From positions 96,774,701 through 96,838,700 of the forward strand of contig CM036159.1 of the NCBI GenBank assembly GCA_020631735.1: a stretch of DNA of 64,000 bases. The letters run 5' to 3'. Origin of the DNA: Saccharum officinarum (lineage: Eukaryota > Streptophyta > Magnoliopsida > Poales > Poaceae). The translations under genes and the position numbers were made by a program. This document shows, in pieces, positions 50,160 to 61,869 of the stretch (position 1 is its first letter; the number at the start of each line of letters is the position of its first letter). Under the pieces are notes generated by a model. It worked only from the letters and a program-made list of their open reading frames with translations, made no database searches and was not told where the DNA came from.

Positions 50160-51022
50160 TCTATACCTAATAATAAAGAGGCAAAATTTCTCATTTTTTT
50201 TGGTCCGTCCATTTTCTTGGTCTGTCTCCCTCTAACTAACGAACAATTGAGAGTTTTTTCCGTTCAGACTTATATATATAACCCGTGATACAGAGTCCGA
50301 TTCCAAAACATACTGAGCCATGTATATGAAAAAAGGCCGAAAAGTCCTTATCGATGTTTAAGTTTTGGTCTTTTTAAATTCCTTTTTCCTATTTTACTCA
50401 AGAAAGAACGTTAGATCCTGTGCGTCTAGAAAAAAGGTCGATGAGTCCTGTTGGGATTTCCTTTCGTGTTTAGATGTTTGTTCATGTTTTCTTTTATTTT
50501 TCTTTTCTTTTTCTCCATTACGTTCAGTTACATTTTTTCCATTATGTATTCTTTATTTTCACATTCAACTAAATGTGTTTTCACTCCAATATTTTTATTT
50601 TTTCCATTCATGTTCGACTAAATATGAATGTGAAAATGGAAACAAGTATATAAATAGTAACAATAAAAATAAAGAATAAAAACAACATAATACATAGGCT
50701 TTGAACTCCTAAGCATTCACTAAGAAAGATATATTTCTACCACCAAATTATTAATGTTATTTTGGTTAAAAGAAAGACTTGTATATTATTATATCCTGAT
50801 TCAGTTGAGTCTAACTAATCAAACTGTAAGTAATATTAAAGTGATGATATAAAATTAGCTTATGTTAAGAATGTCATATTTATCATAAAATTAATAAATT
50901 ATAGTTTTAAAATTTTATAAAAAGAGTGAAACATAAATAGATATGTATCATTTCAGTTCTCAATTTCCTTGAATATTTGATAGGTTTTTTCTCCCGTTGC
51001 AACGCACGAGCATGTTTGCTAG
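50160..51022 (+). mobile_element. Small non-autonomous Helitron (863 bp)
   Basis: The 5-prime end TCTATACCTAATAATAAAGA follows host A (50159). The 3-prime end is CTCCCGTTGCAACGCACGAG (GC-rich, palindrome CGTTGCAACG), then CATGTTTG and CTAG, followed by host T (51023). Both termini and the A-T insertion context match Helitron rules. The 3-prime end is related in sequence to the 15840 and 32723 Helitron end. AT-rich interior without coding capacity; the frame at 50365-50679 is low-complexity Phe/Ser. Confidence 0.8.
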
Positions 51023-51308
51023 TCATATCATATAGTCCAATGCATGCACAGTACGGCTCTTATAGTACAATAATAGTAGTTGGACGTGCTATATACTTGC
51101 ATTGGAGTCATCATACGGCTAGTCGGCTAGCAAAGAACGCACATGCACCACACGATAAGGTTAATTATATCGTGGTCGGTTTACGTTGGTAGTAGCTAGT
51201 TGACGTTGGTCGCCCCAATGCTACACTTTGTATCAATGCGTATTATCTAACTGATCTATCTAGCTATCCGGCAGCCTGCGCATAGATATTTCGCGCGCGG
51301 AAAGGACT
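51023..51308. other. Intergenic sequence
   Basis: No gene or element supported between the small Helitron and the next MITE-like repeat. Confidence 0.5.
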
Positions 51309-51416
51309 GGTCCTGTTCGTTTCGCTGAAAAGTTAGGTTGAAAAGTATTGTTCATTGATTTATTGTGAAAGAAAAACATTATATCATGATTGATAAGTTC
51401 AAGCAAACAGAACCAA
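51309..51416. mobile_element. Short MITE-like repeat
   Basis: The left end GTCCTGTTCGTTTCGCTGAA and right end AGTTCAAGCAAACAGAACC are imperfect inverted copies, a pattern common in grass hAT-type MITEs. No clear target duplication. Confidence 0.45.
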
Positions 51417-51437
51417 TGTATACTAGGGCCAATCTAG

Positions 51438-51544
<107 letters not shown>

Positions 51545-51849
51545 TTTATTGCCTGGGGTCAGTTCTCTAAACATAGTGTTATAGTAATACCAAATTAGAA
51601 GAAGAATTTGTTGATATTAAAAATAAAGACAAACTACATTGGAGTCTGCAAAGGTTATCGGAGTTGGCTGACGACGGAAAGCACCTAGCTCCCCGCTAAT
51701 GCATATTTGCATTGTTCAATTGATTGTTGCACACGTACTATATGATGAATATGATCTCCTGGCACAGAGATCACACGTGGTAAGGGATTTGTTTGAATTG
51801 TGCCCTGGCAGGCAGCTCGTTGTCCAGGCAAGAATCTCAAGCGAATTGA

Positions 51850-52098
51850 GGCCTTGTTTAGGGTGTGTCTAGATGTGTAAATTTTTTGGAAGCACAGTAA
51901 CTCTTTCGTTTTTTATTTGGCAATTAGTGTCTAATTATGGGCTAATTAGGTTCGAAAGATTCGTCTCGTGATTTACAACCAAACTGTGTAATTAGTTTTT
52001 TTTACATATATTTAATGCTTCATGCATGCGTCTAAAGATTCGATGTGACGGGAAATCTTGTAAAATTTTTAAAATTTTGAAGCATCTAAACAGGGCCT
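51850..52098 (+). mobile_element. MITE, GGCCTTGTTTAG-type, first of an inverted pair
   Basis: Starts GGCCTTGTTTAGG and ends CTAAACAGGGCC. The core GAAAGATTCGTCTCGTGATT and the CATGCATGCGTCTAAAGATT segment are shared with the MITE at 49807 and, inverted, with 52101-52332. Confidence 0.7.
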
Positions 52099-52100
52099 TA

Positions 52101-52332
52101 CTTCCTTTCCAAATTCTAATTTTTTACACTCTCTCTCCATCACATCAATCTTTAGACACATGCATGGAGCATTTAATGTAGGTAAAAGAAATAACTAATT
52201 ACACAATTTGGTTGTAAATCACGAGACGAATCTTTTAAGTCTATTTAGTCCATAATTATACACTAATTGACAAATATAAACAAAGATACTACAATAGCAA
52301 AATTCCAAAAAAAATTTGCATCTAAACACCCC
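52101..52332 (-). mobile_element. MITE of the same family, inverted relative to its neighbour
   Basis: Contains the reverse complement of the 51850-52098 core (AATCTTTAGACACATGCATG, AATCACGAGACGAATCTTTT). It ends CATCTAAACACCCC, so its termini are eroded. It lies only a few bases from the first copy. Confidence 0.65.
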
Positions 52333-52520
52333 TGAATGAAATCGAGCGCCTGATAATCGAGGCCACTGGCCAGGCGGCCTTGCCTGGGGTCTGGGGACAC
52401 AGCCTAATAAGTCCTGGCTTCTTTTCGGATGGTATGGTAAAGGCAAGACGTCCGGTTTTAGAAATGACATCCGGTCTGGCCAGACAATTCTTGTCAGACT
52501 TCTATTTAAACAAGTCTTAA

Positions 52521-52959
52521 GACTACCCGCAGTGGATACTCTAAAACGATGCTATAAAGCTTTAGAGTATGAATATAGGGTAAAAACTGCTGCACTGGGT
52601 ACTATAAAACGATACTCTATCATTTCTCTCACTCTATGTTTAGAGTAGTACAATGCTTACTCTATAGTGTGCAGTGACAGGCCCACTAGTTAAACAAAGG
52701 AAAAAATGTTATAACTCACAAACCAAAAATCCAAATTAAATTTCGATTGCACCATTAAATCCGTCTCAATAAATCCTTCAAAACTAGATCACACATGAAT
52801 ATATTTAGATAAAGTGACAAGTGGGTCCCACAGTGGATAGAGTGGATAGAGGATGATATAGAGGATGGATGGGTGCGGAAGAATTGCGTATATAGGAGAG
52901 AATCTTGCTGACTAGGACGTATAGAGGATGAATATAGAGGTTCATGAGTGCGGGTAGTC
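52521..52959. mobile_element. Tourist-like MITE, copy 1 of a tandem pair
   Basis: Flanked by TAA at 52518-52520 and 52960-52962. TIR ACTACCCGCA at the left and TGCGGGTAGT at the right. AT-rich interior with TACTCTAAAACGAT words. No coding capacity. Confidence 0.85.
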
Positions 52960-52962
52960 TAA

Positions 52963-53401
52963 CACTACCCGCAGCGGGTACTCTAGAACGATACTCTAAA
53001 ACTTTAGAGTATGAATATAGAGTAAAAATTGCTGCACTGAATACTCTAAAATGATACTCTATTCTTTCTCTCACTCTATATTTAGAGTGGTACTGTGCTT
53101 ACTCTATACTCTATAGTTGCGGGCCCCATTAGCTAAACAAAGAAAAAAAAGCTATAACTCCCAAACCAAAAATCCAAATTAAATTTCGATTTCACCATTA
53201 AATTCGTCTCAATAAATCCTTCAAAACTAGATCACACATGGATATACTTAGATAAAGTGATAAGTGGGTCCCACAGTGGATATAGTGGATAGAGGATGAT
53301 ATAGAGGATGGATGGGTGCGGGAGAATTAAGTATAGAGAAGAGAATCTTGCTGACTAGGACGTATAGAGGATGAATATAGAGGTCCATGAATGCGGGTAG
53401 T
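52963..53401. mobile_element. Tourist-like MITE, copy 2 of a tandem pair
   Basis: Same family and orientation as 52521-52959, sharing the middle TAA (52960-52962), with a TAA at 53402-53404 on its right. The copies differ by scattered substitutions. Confidence 0.85.
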
Positions 53402-53404
53402 TAA

Positions 53405-54758
53405 CTACCTGTATACTAGTTGCACCCGTGGTGGTGGTATAACTGCACTATCCATGCTTTAGATTTTTTTTTATCTTGCCTGTGCATATGCAGGTCTATT
53501 ACCTACTCCCTCTGTCCCTAATTTAATTTAAGGACATCCTCGTAATCGTCACGGAGACTAGCGTGTTCTAAAAAAAGACTCTGGCACCCTAGGGAATCTT
53601 GTACATGCATCTTAGGAGCAGCGCTCGGTTAGGTCACACACCGTTTGTTCTTTTCATTTGTTTACTGGTATAGTGGACGGCAAGAGTTGATGGAATGACA
53701 GGTGCTGTATTTTGGTATAGCTCGAAGCTAAAACGTCTTGCTTTGTGAATTTTTTTTTGAATGCTCCAACGACTACGTCGCATTGGGGCATTGCTCCTAG
53801 TATAGTAGTAGCATGGTACGTACTACGTAGAGTGGTGGGAGTGGAGTGGTAGCTAGTGATAGTGAGTGGGCGAGCACGAGCAGGCTGGGCGTGCGCCACC
53901 ACCGCCGCCGTGGGCCCGAAAATTTACTCTGGTGGGTGGGAGGGGAGCCGCCGGCCTGGCCCGCGTCCACGTTGCTCAGCCGTGCGCAGCAATCAAAGGC
54001 AGGCAGCCTCTGCCTCTCCGTCGTCGTCGTCGTCGTCTGTGAGTCTGTCCCTAAACAATTATTATTGCAGCAAGCATTCCGATACTTGGTCGTCCTCCCC
54101 CTAACACTTTTTGTCAAATTTGTTAGTACGCTCTCACATTCCCTTGTCATTGGGATCGATCAATAAGACAATAACCAAGAGAAGGGGAATGAAGGGGGTC
54201 CGAGTCCGAGGGGGAGGGCCGGGCATGGATTGGGCAACATGCATGCATATTTGACAAATTATTATTGCAGCACTCCGATCCTTCGTCCTCCTCCCCCCTA
54301 ACACTCGTTGCCACATATAATGCTCATGTTAGTTAGTACGCTCTCACATTATATTCTAGACTGCTGTAGCGTGTAGCCAAAAGAAAGAAAGATATATTAT
54401 ATAGATATCATAGATCGAGTAAAACAAAACAGAGAGTCATTGGGATCGATCAATAACCAAGAGAAGGGCAAAAGGTCGGGCATGGGCAACATACATGCAA
54501 GTGTGTCACCATCCATCATCAGGTAGAGCCGTAGAGGAGGAATGTCTGTCGTGCTGTGCTGTGTTAGTACAAGTTCCAAAGGGAAGCGTCAAACCAAAGC
54601 ACAGTGCACGCACGCAGGCCGGACACACATGATCCACATCCACCACCCGGCGGTGGCCCCCCTAGCTGTTACTGTTGCTATACATACATGATACATGTCC
54701 CGCAAACACTAACCACCGTACTTTAGTATTACTCGCATGTTCATTCTAGGACTAGCTA
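53405..54758. other. Intergenic repeats and unassigned sequence
   Basis: Contains a Stowaway-like end fragment TACTCCCTCTGTCCC at 53504 without its partner, and a (GTC)n run near 54020. It also holds an old direct repeat of about 200 bp (54056-54250 and 54257-54500) that shares TTATTATTGCAGCA, TTAGTACGCTCTCACATT and ATTGGGATCGATCAATAA. No gene is supported; the GC-rich frames around 53850-54160 show no domain. Confidence 0.5.
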
Positions 54759-56005
54759 CAGTGGCAGAGCTAGTCGATTTTCATGCCTAGGGCCACTCCA
54801 AAAGCACATATACCGTTCGCACCGGGTGAAAATACCGCTCATGCCGGATCAAGATACCGATAGATAACAAAACTAGCTTATAAGCTCATATGTTTAGATG
54901 ATATCTCAATTCCATACTTAAATCCACAAAATATTTGATAAAAAACATAAGTTTGAGATAATGGAGGCAACCTTTTTAACCAAAACTTCAGTTAAATATC
55001 TTCATCTTTTCTACTCCATCTGTTTGAGAATGGGAGTGGGGAATTAGAAGGTGTGCGTGCAATTGGCAAGGAATCAATACAGAGCTGCCTGCTTAGTAGC
55101 CTGTAAGGATGGCAGCGGATCGGTTTCGGGTCGGATACCCGCGGGTTTCGGGTTTGGGGATGGTTTGTCACCCACGTTATTCGGGTTCGGTTTCGGATTT
55201 GGTATCGGGTTCGGTTTCGGGTTTGGTTTTTCACCCGTGGATATCCAATGGATATCCGAAATAAATTATTTGGAATTAAAACTCATGTTTTATAATATGC
55301 TAATAATATCTTGTTTACTTAGATTATTAAATCTATTCAAAATTGACTCATGAAAATATTTATTATTTATTGTTTCTTATTTATACAAGTGAATATGTGT
55401 ATATTTATCCACGGGTTTCGGGTATCCGTTCGGGTTTCGGGTATCCGCGGGTTTGGTTTTGGTGATGGATTTCCACCCGAATCAGTTTTCGGTTCGGGTT
55501 CGGATTTCGATTTCGGTTTTGGGTGCACGGAGACTCCACCCGATCCGAACCCGACCCGTTGCCATCCTTAGTAGCCTGCCTGCGGCGTGAGCATGCGGCT
55601 TGCAAGGCGCAGCCTGCTGCCTGCCCACACGGCCATCGGGCCACGTACACCGAGATGCTGGGCTGCTGCTGCCTATCGTCTGCCGCTGCTGGCACGGCCA
55701 CACCGGGTCGCCGTCGTGCAGTGTGGAGATACAGCCTGCGGTTGCGGCCAGGCCCAGGTGGGGTGGAGCCATGGATGTCGTCCAGCGGGAGGACCGCGGA
55801 GGCCGGCGGCTAGTGTTGGGACTACAGAGTCACTTATCTCACAGATGAGAAGTAGGTCACGAATCAGCTCTCTCCTCTCTATAATGGGCCGGTAGGATAA
55901 AATATTTGACCAGAATCAGGCCAGAAAACAAGATATACTATAGGGATTCTTTGGGCCATGCCTAGGGCCGTGGCCCTAGTGGCCCTAGGCCCAAATCCGC
56001 CCCTG
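54759..56005. mobile_element. hAT-like element with perfect 8-bp target duplication
   Basis: Target duplication ACTAGCTA at 54751-54758 and 56006-56013. Termini CAGTGGCAGAGCTAG and, at the right, the complement of CAGGGGCGGATTTGG, which is typical of grass hAT elements. 1,247 bp including a nested 466-bp element at 55104-55569. No transposase seen, so non-autonomous. Confidence 0.85.
55104..55569. mobile_element. Mutator-like small element nested in the hAT element
   Basis: Flanked by AGTAGCCTG (9 bp) at 55095-55103 and 55570-55578. TIR about 20 bp: left AAGGATGGCAGCGGATCGG, right the complement of AAGGATGGCAACGGGTCGGG. The interior is rich in GGTTTCGGGT words. A 9-bp duplication is the Mutator hallmark. 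Gly-Phe open frames here reflect the repeats, not a gene. Confidence 0.8.
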
Positions 56006-56013
56006 ACTAGCTA

Positions 56014-56701
56014 GGAGTATTAGTTGTTACTGTTAACTAAAGGCAACCGCCAGTGATGTTTCTGGTACATATACCTCCTCCTCCCCGAGCAGAACTGTTC
56101 ATCGTAGCCACCTTTCATTAGAGGGTATTTTGGAGGTCCAGATCTCTCAAAATATAAGAGGAGAGGTTTTGATCCTGATTTTTTGTAAGGAGATTGATAA
56201 GAAAGGTTAGTTTATGTCCCTGTACCATTATTTTGTTCGTTCTTGCTTAATTTGAGCTACTTTTTGTATTTAGGGTTTCACCATGAGTTAGAGAGAAGAA
56301 AATCTAGCTTCTTGTCTTTATTTCTTCTAATGAGGTTGCTAAAGATGGTTACATAATGTCTCTCCTCTCTCCCTTTTCATGTTTGCTTCTCAATTTAGCT
56401 AGTTTATGCAAGATATATATTCCATCAATGGTGTGTTCTTGTGTATTTATGTAGAGAGAGAAATGTAGGTTTTTTTTGTTATTTTTTAATTATGCTCATT
56501 AGGTTTTTTACTTTAATCTCTCTCTTTATTTCTCAATTTATTTTATCCACATGTATCTATTTTAATTATGCTACTTAGGTTTTTTAATTATGCTACTTAT
56601 TAGGTTTTTAACTTTAATCCCTAGCTACCCTACCTAAACCATAGCTAAAACCTCACATAAATCTTAAACCATAGCTATACCCTACCTCACATCAAAATAT
56701 G

Positions 56702-56783
<82 letters not shown>

Positions 56784-56839
56784 CTTGTTTTACATTGATT
56801 ACAATACCTAAGGTCCACAGTGTCATGATTTTACAGGTA
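56014..56839. other. Leader region of the CACTA transposase, left terminus not found
   Basis: AT-rich sequence with an (AT)n array at 56703-56780 just before the transposase frame. I could not find a CACTA left end matching the right end at 63478, so the left border may be lost or lie beyond the hAT insertion. Confidence 0.4.
56703..56780. repeat. (AT)n microsatellite
   Basis: About 78 bp of AT dinucleotides in the 5-prime region of the CACTA gene. Confidence 0.95.
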
Positions 56840-59800
56840 ATGATGGAGAGGTCCTTTTGGATGTATAAGTTATCAAGACTAGATCCATCATACATACCCG
56901 AGGTCCATAGGTTTATTGATGCCGCTAAGAACCATGCAAGGAGAACAAAGAAGATGCACATACATTGTCCATGCATGGACTACAGAAATATTGTTGTATT
57001 TGATGACACTCAACAAATCCTTTCTTATCTGGTCCGCCGAGGATTTATGAAGGATTACTTGATTTGGACAAAGTATGAAGAGGATAGCTCTGCGCCTTAT
57101 ACAACTGGAAACCCTGCGAACATCGACGTCGATGGTCTAGATATGCTTGTTGGCGGGTTTCAGTTCGTACATGAGACACAACAACCTGACGTCGATGGTC
57201 CAGACGCCGAACATGTTGTACCAAATGTTCCTGATCATGGTTTCGTTGGAGGAAATGAAGGTGTCAGAACTAATGTCCTGCCAAATAATATGGCTGCGGA
57301 AGATGCAGAATTCCTAGAGGCAATGTTGCGTCGTCATGCGCATGAAAGGTATGGAGGCCTTGATGAAGGCAGCAGAAGAGCCTTTTTTCGATGAGTCTAA
57401 GGGTTGCACCAAAGAGTTCACGACGCTGCGGTCTGTGCTAAAGTTGTTGGTGTGCAAAGCTAGGTATGATCTTTCTGATGCTGGCTTCGATGCGTTCTTG
57501 AGTATTATCGTAGACATGCTTCCAAAGGAGAACAAAGTGTCTGCTAACACGTACTATGCAAAGAAGCTAATCAGTCCACTAACGATGGGTGTTGAGAAGA
57601 TCCATGCGTGTAGAAATCATTGTATCATATATCGAGGTGCTGATTATAAGGACTTGAATAGTTGTCCAAATTGTGGTGCAAGTAGGTACAAGACGAATAA
57701 AGACTACAGAGAGAAAGAGTGTGTTGCCTCCTTGTGTAAAGGAAATAAGCAAAAGAGGACCCAACAGAAGACCTAGAAGAGTATTTTAAAACCCACCAGC
57801 AAAGAAAAATAAGAAGTAGACTATTATGTGCAGAAAAAGATTTATGCTTTGGTGATGTGGTACCTGCCTGTGGTCGATCGATTGAGGTGTTTGTTCGCTA
57901 ACCCAGAGGATGCCAAACTTATGAGCCGGCATGCTTCTGATGAGCACAAAGACGATGGAAAGCTTCGGCACCCAGTCGATGGCCAGCAGTGGAAAGATTT
58001 CAATGAAAACCACAAGGACTTTACGAAGGAACCAAAAAATGTTAGGTTCGCACTGAGTACTGACGAAATGAATCCATTTGCTGAGAGGAGCAGCAAGCAT
58101 AGCACATGACCGGTGATCCTCACCATCTACAATCTTCCTCTATGGTTGATGCAGAAGCGAAAGTATCTTTTGCTAACCATCCTTATCTCTAGGCCTACAC
58201 AGCCTGGAGTTGACATGGATGTTTTCTTGGATCCCTTAATGGAGGACATGAAAATATTGTGAGAAATAGGTGTTCAAATATTGGACAAGTACCGCAAAGA
58301 ATCATTCACGCTGAGAGCAATTATCTTTGTTACAATCAATAATTACCCTGTTCTTTTTACTTTATCAGGGCAGTTCAAGGAAAAGGTTAGTTATGTGGTA
58401 TGCATAGATGGAACCGCTTACATGTCCCTTACTGCATCTAAGAAGATAGTGTACATGAGGCACAAATGCTTCTTATCGAAAGGACACCGGTACCGCTAGA
58501 AAAAGATGGATAAGTACTTCGATAATAACGTTGAACTACAGTCTACTGCTCCATTGGGTAACAGTAAAGGTAAAAGAGTTTTCAACATAGTCAACAAACT
58601 CAAATTTGTTTTCGTGAAGAAGACAAAAGATGAAAAACCAAGAAAGGATGTTAAACCAACTCCAGGGGCTACATCAAGAAGAAGTTTATTTTCTTCGAGT
58701 ATTTATCATACTGGCCAGAGATAGACGTCCGCCACGCGATCGATGGTATGCACGTTCAGAAGAACGTGTTTGAAAGCCTAATTGGAACCTTGCTAAACAT
58801 GAAGGGCAAGACAAAGGAAAGACTAAATTCATACATTGACATGGTACAATTAGACATAAAAAAGAACTTCACCCTGTTCTTCAAGAAAATAGGAAGTACC
58901 ACCTTCCGGCAGCAAGCTACAACCTCAACAATGATGAGAAACATGTGATGTGTGTGTGGTTGAAGAATTTGAAAGTCTCATCTGGATTCTGCTCTAGCAT
59001 ACAGAGTATTGTGTCAATGAAAGACCTTACACTCACCAACTACAACTCACATGATTGTCATGTCATGCTGACTACTTTCCTCTCTATTGCCATTAGAGCT
59101 ATAAATCCAGTGTGGATAAAGGTTGCAGTCACACGGCTGTGCTATGTCTTCAACAGGATCTCATAGAAGGTGATTGATCGTGATGAGTTGGCGTCTCTTG
59201 AGGAATTTGCAGTGGAGACATTGTCACAGTTTGAGATGTGTTTTCTCCTAGCATTCTTCGATATTCTGGTTCACCTTGTGGTGCACTTGGTTCCATAAAT
59301 AGAGGCATTGGGTCCCATGTACTTGCATGAGATGTGGATGTATGAGCGTTTCATGTCAATACTAAATGGCTATGTATCAACTCGTGCTCGTCCTAAGGCG
59401 TCCATGGTAGAGGGGTATTTAACCAAAGAGGCAATTGAGTTCGGAGGTCCATTCTGCAACAGGGTCCTAAAAGACCAGGTTGCAATAGGTTTGCCTCCGT
59501 CACGACACGAGGGTAAGCTAAATAGAAGAGGAAGGATAGGAAAAAATCATTCGTCCCATAAGATTACAATACAGTCCTCGAGGCACATCACAGCATCCTA
59601 CATCAGCTCTCGATAATGGAGCCTTTGATCGAGGAACACATTGATAAGCTTCGCAAACATAATCATGGACACACGGATGAATGGTTAATGAAGGAACACA
59701 AGAATTGGTTCACCTCATGGCTAAGGGAGCATGACATTCCAGATGGGGAAACAATTGAGGAACACACTATCAAGACGTTGACTTCTGGACCATCACGCCA

Positions 59801-60374
59801 GGTCACGACATGGCAAACCTATGACATTAGTGGCTTCACATACTGTACCAAGTCCAAGGACAAAAAGAGCATGTCACATAATAGTGAAATTCGATGTGAC
59901 GCCTTACACTCTGAAACTGGTGAGGAAACTACATACTTTGGCTTCGTTGAGGACATATGGGAACTAGACTATGGTACATTTCAAATCCCTGTGTTTCGAT
60001 GTTAATGGGTTGAAGACAAACATGTCACAGTAGACAACTATGGGGTCAGAGTTCTTGATCTAAGTAAGGTAGGCTACAAAGATGATCCGTGGATAATAGC
60101 TAACCACACTGCACAGGTCTTCTATGCTGAACAGATCCTTTCTCCTAATGAGAAGAAAAGTACTAACAAGCCAAAGCATGTAGTTTTTCCTGGAAAGCAA
60201 CAAGGTATAGAAGTTGATGGTGTATCTGACCTGAATGAATTTAATGAGTTCAGCGACATGTCTCTCTTTGTAGATGACCATCCAGTAAAGATAAGGAATG
60301 TTAAGCGAAGCATCTCACAAAATTTGCTTCCCTGGGTGCGCCACGATGGACAAGGAAGAACAGTAGCTGCCTAG
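56840..60374 (+). pseudogene. TNP2-type CACTA transposase, broken by frameshifts and stops
   Basis: The start ATGATGGAGAGG gives MMERSFWMYKLSRLDPSYIP, the transposase-associated domain with its HCPCMDYRN Cys cluster. The frame shifts near 57345 (overlap with the frame of 57336-57776), where TNP2 continues to CPNCGASRYK. Further stops or shifts follow near 57775, 58109, 58260, 58500, 58724, 58948, 59166, 59298 and 60005. Family landmarks in order: STDEMNPF near 58050 (acidic residue of the catalytic core), DGMHV near 58740, EMWMYERFM of DUF4218 near 59325, and the DUF4216 segment 59900-60374 ending AVAA then TAG. In autonomous elements TNP2 binds and cuts the CACTA ends. This copy cannot make the protein. 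Confidence 0.85.
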
Positions 60375-61130
60375 ATTATATTTATCATTTGTCATGTAAT
60401 CCATTTATGTTACAATGTGTACCTTATGCTACGTACCCTTCTCTGTTTCTACATATGAGACCCTATGCTCATTTCACCTTCATGCAATCTATTTCTATAA
60501 TCTAGCTTGTACCATCTTCATATGTAATCCCTAATCTACCCTTAGCTAAACTCTAGCCTAATTAACCCTAAACGCTAGCTAAAACCTAACACAAATAAAA
60601 AAGAATACATATATTTTCCTCTATGAATTTCATAAGAAATCAACATTTAATTAGAAAAAACACAAATCCATTTTTCTAAGTAACAAGAGCACCAAGTAAT
60701 ATATTTTTCACACCATCTACACAGTACAATAAAGCTAACAAAATTGGATTCACATTTTTCTAGTATCCCTAGAATTATTTATGTATTAAACAAGATATGA
60801 GACATATATTTAATTTAAATTATTTTAAATAAAGCTACATATAAAAGTTTCTCAAACATGACATTTCATATTTTTAACATGAAGATCATTTCAAGAGAAA
60901 CACCACAAATTTTTTTCACTAATTTTGGACCAATATTTCTCAAGATATGAATTTTTGAAGCTTTTAAACAATTTCTGCAAATTCATTTAAAAAACAGAAA
61001 CAAATTTGGAAATACATTACTACAGACGGTGGTCAATGCCACCCGCCTGTAGAAATGCGCACCCTATATAAGAAAGTGCAAGAGCCCTGAAATTTCCTAA
61101 GCATCTTGGTGGGCCAGTTTTTCGAATCGA
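60375..61130. other. Non-coding part of the CACTA element
   Basis: AT-rich sequence. At 61016-61056 lies CAGACGGTGG...CCACCCGCCTGTAG, an inverted pair like the subterminal hairpins at 63222-63377. Confidence 0.5.
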
Positions 61131-61628
61131 CGCCGTCAGGCTGCCGAAATCACCCCCGCCACCGCCTCCGTCGCGTCGCGCCGCCTCACCATCGTCGTCG
61201 CGTCAGTGAGTTCTCTGCGCCTCCTCTCTCCTCCTCCCCTCCTCTCTCTCTACGCATTGGGTTGGTGGCGGTGGATGCGGTCAGTGCCAGTGGCGGAGCT
61301 GGCGGCGGCCGGTGGCGGTGGCGGAGGGGAGGCAGGTGGCAGAGGTGGACGGTGGGGATGGCTGGTGGAGGAGGTGGACGGTGGCGGAGCCGGCGACGGC
61401 GGGCGATGGCGTGGCGGAGGGGAGGCAGGTGGTGGAAGTGGACGGTGGGGGTGGCTGGTGGAGGAGGTGGACGGTGGCGGTGGCGGAGGTGACGGAGGTG
61501 GCGGGGCGACGAAGGTGTGGTGGAGGTGGCGGGGCAGACCGAGCAGTTGTGCCGGCCTGCGAGCTAGTGGGCCGGCCCAATTACTTGGCGGCCTTTTTTA
61601 TCTTGCTTTGTTTGATAAATATGTATGA
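61131..61628 (+). other. GC-rich insert with 93-bp minisatellite, possible captured gene fragment
   Basis: A sharp rise in GC within AT-rich DNA. Two units of about 93 bp start GCGGAGGGGAGGCAGG at 61321 and 61414. Three frames stay open (Gly/Arg/Val rich) because the period is a multiple of three. The upstream pyrimidine-rich stretch resembles a plant 5-prime leader. Capture from a host gene is inferred; no donor is recognised. Confidence 0.45.
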
Positions 61629-61869
61629 TGTAATTATTATTTCTTTATAAATATATATGTTTGATGTAATTATTATTTCTCTATAAATATGTATGTATGA
61701 TGTAATTATTATTTCTTTATAAATTAATTTTTGCCTAAGTATTATTTTTTATGTATGTAATGATGTAATTATTTTTTCATGTAATGATGTAGTTATTATT
61801 ACAAACTCTACTAAGTAGGGTTTATGGTCCTTATGATATCATTATATATTTATATGTTAGATTTTCACG

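Noticed and set aside
55051..55571. Gly-Phe-rich open frames resembling a structural protein
   Set aside because: They translate GGTTTCGGGT repeats of the nested Mutator-like element.
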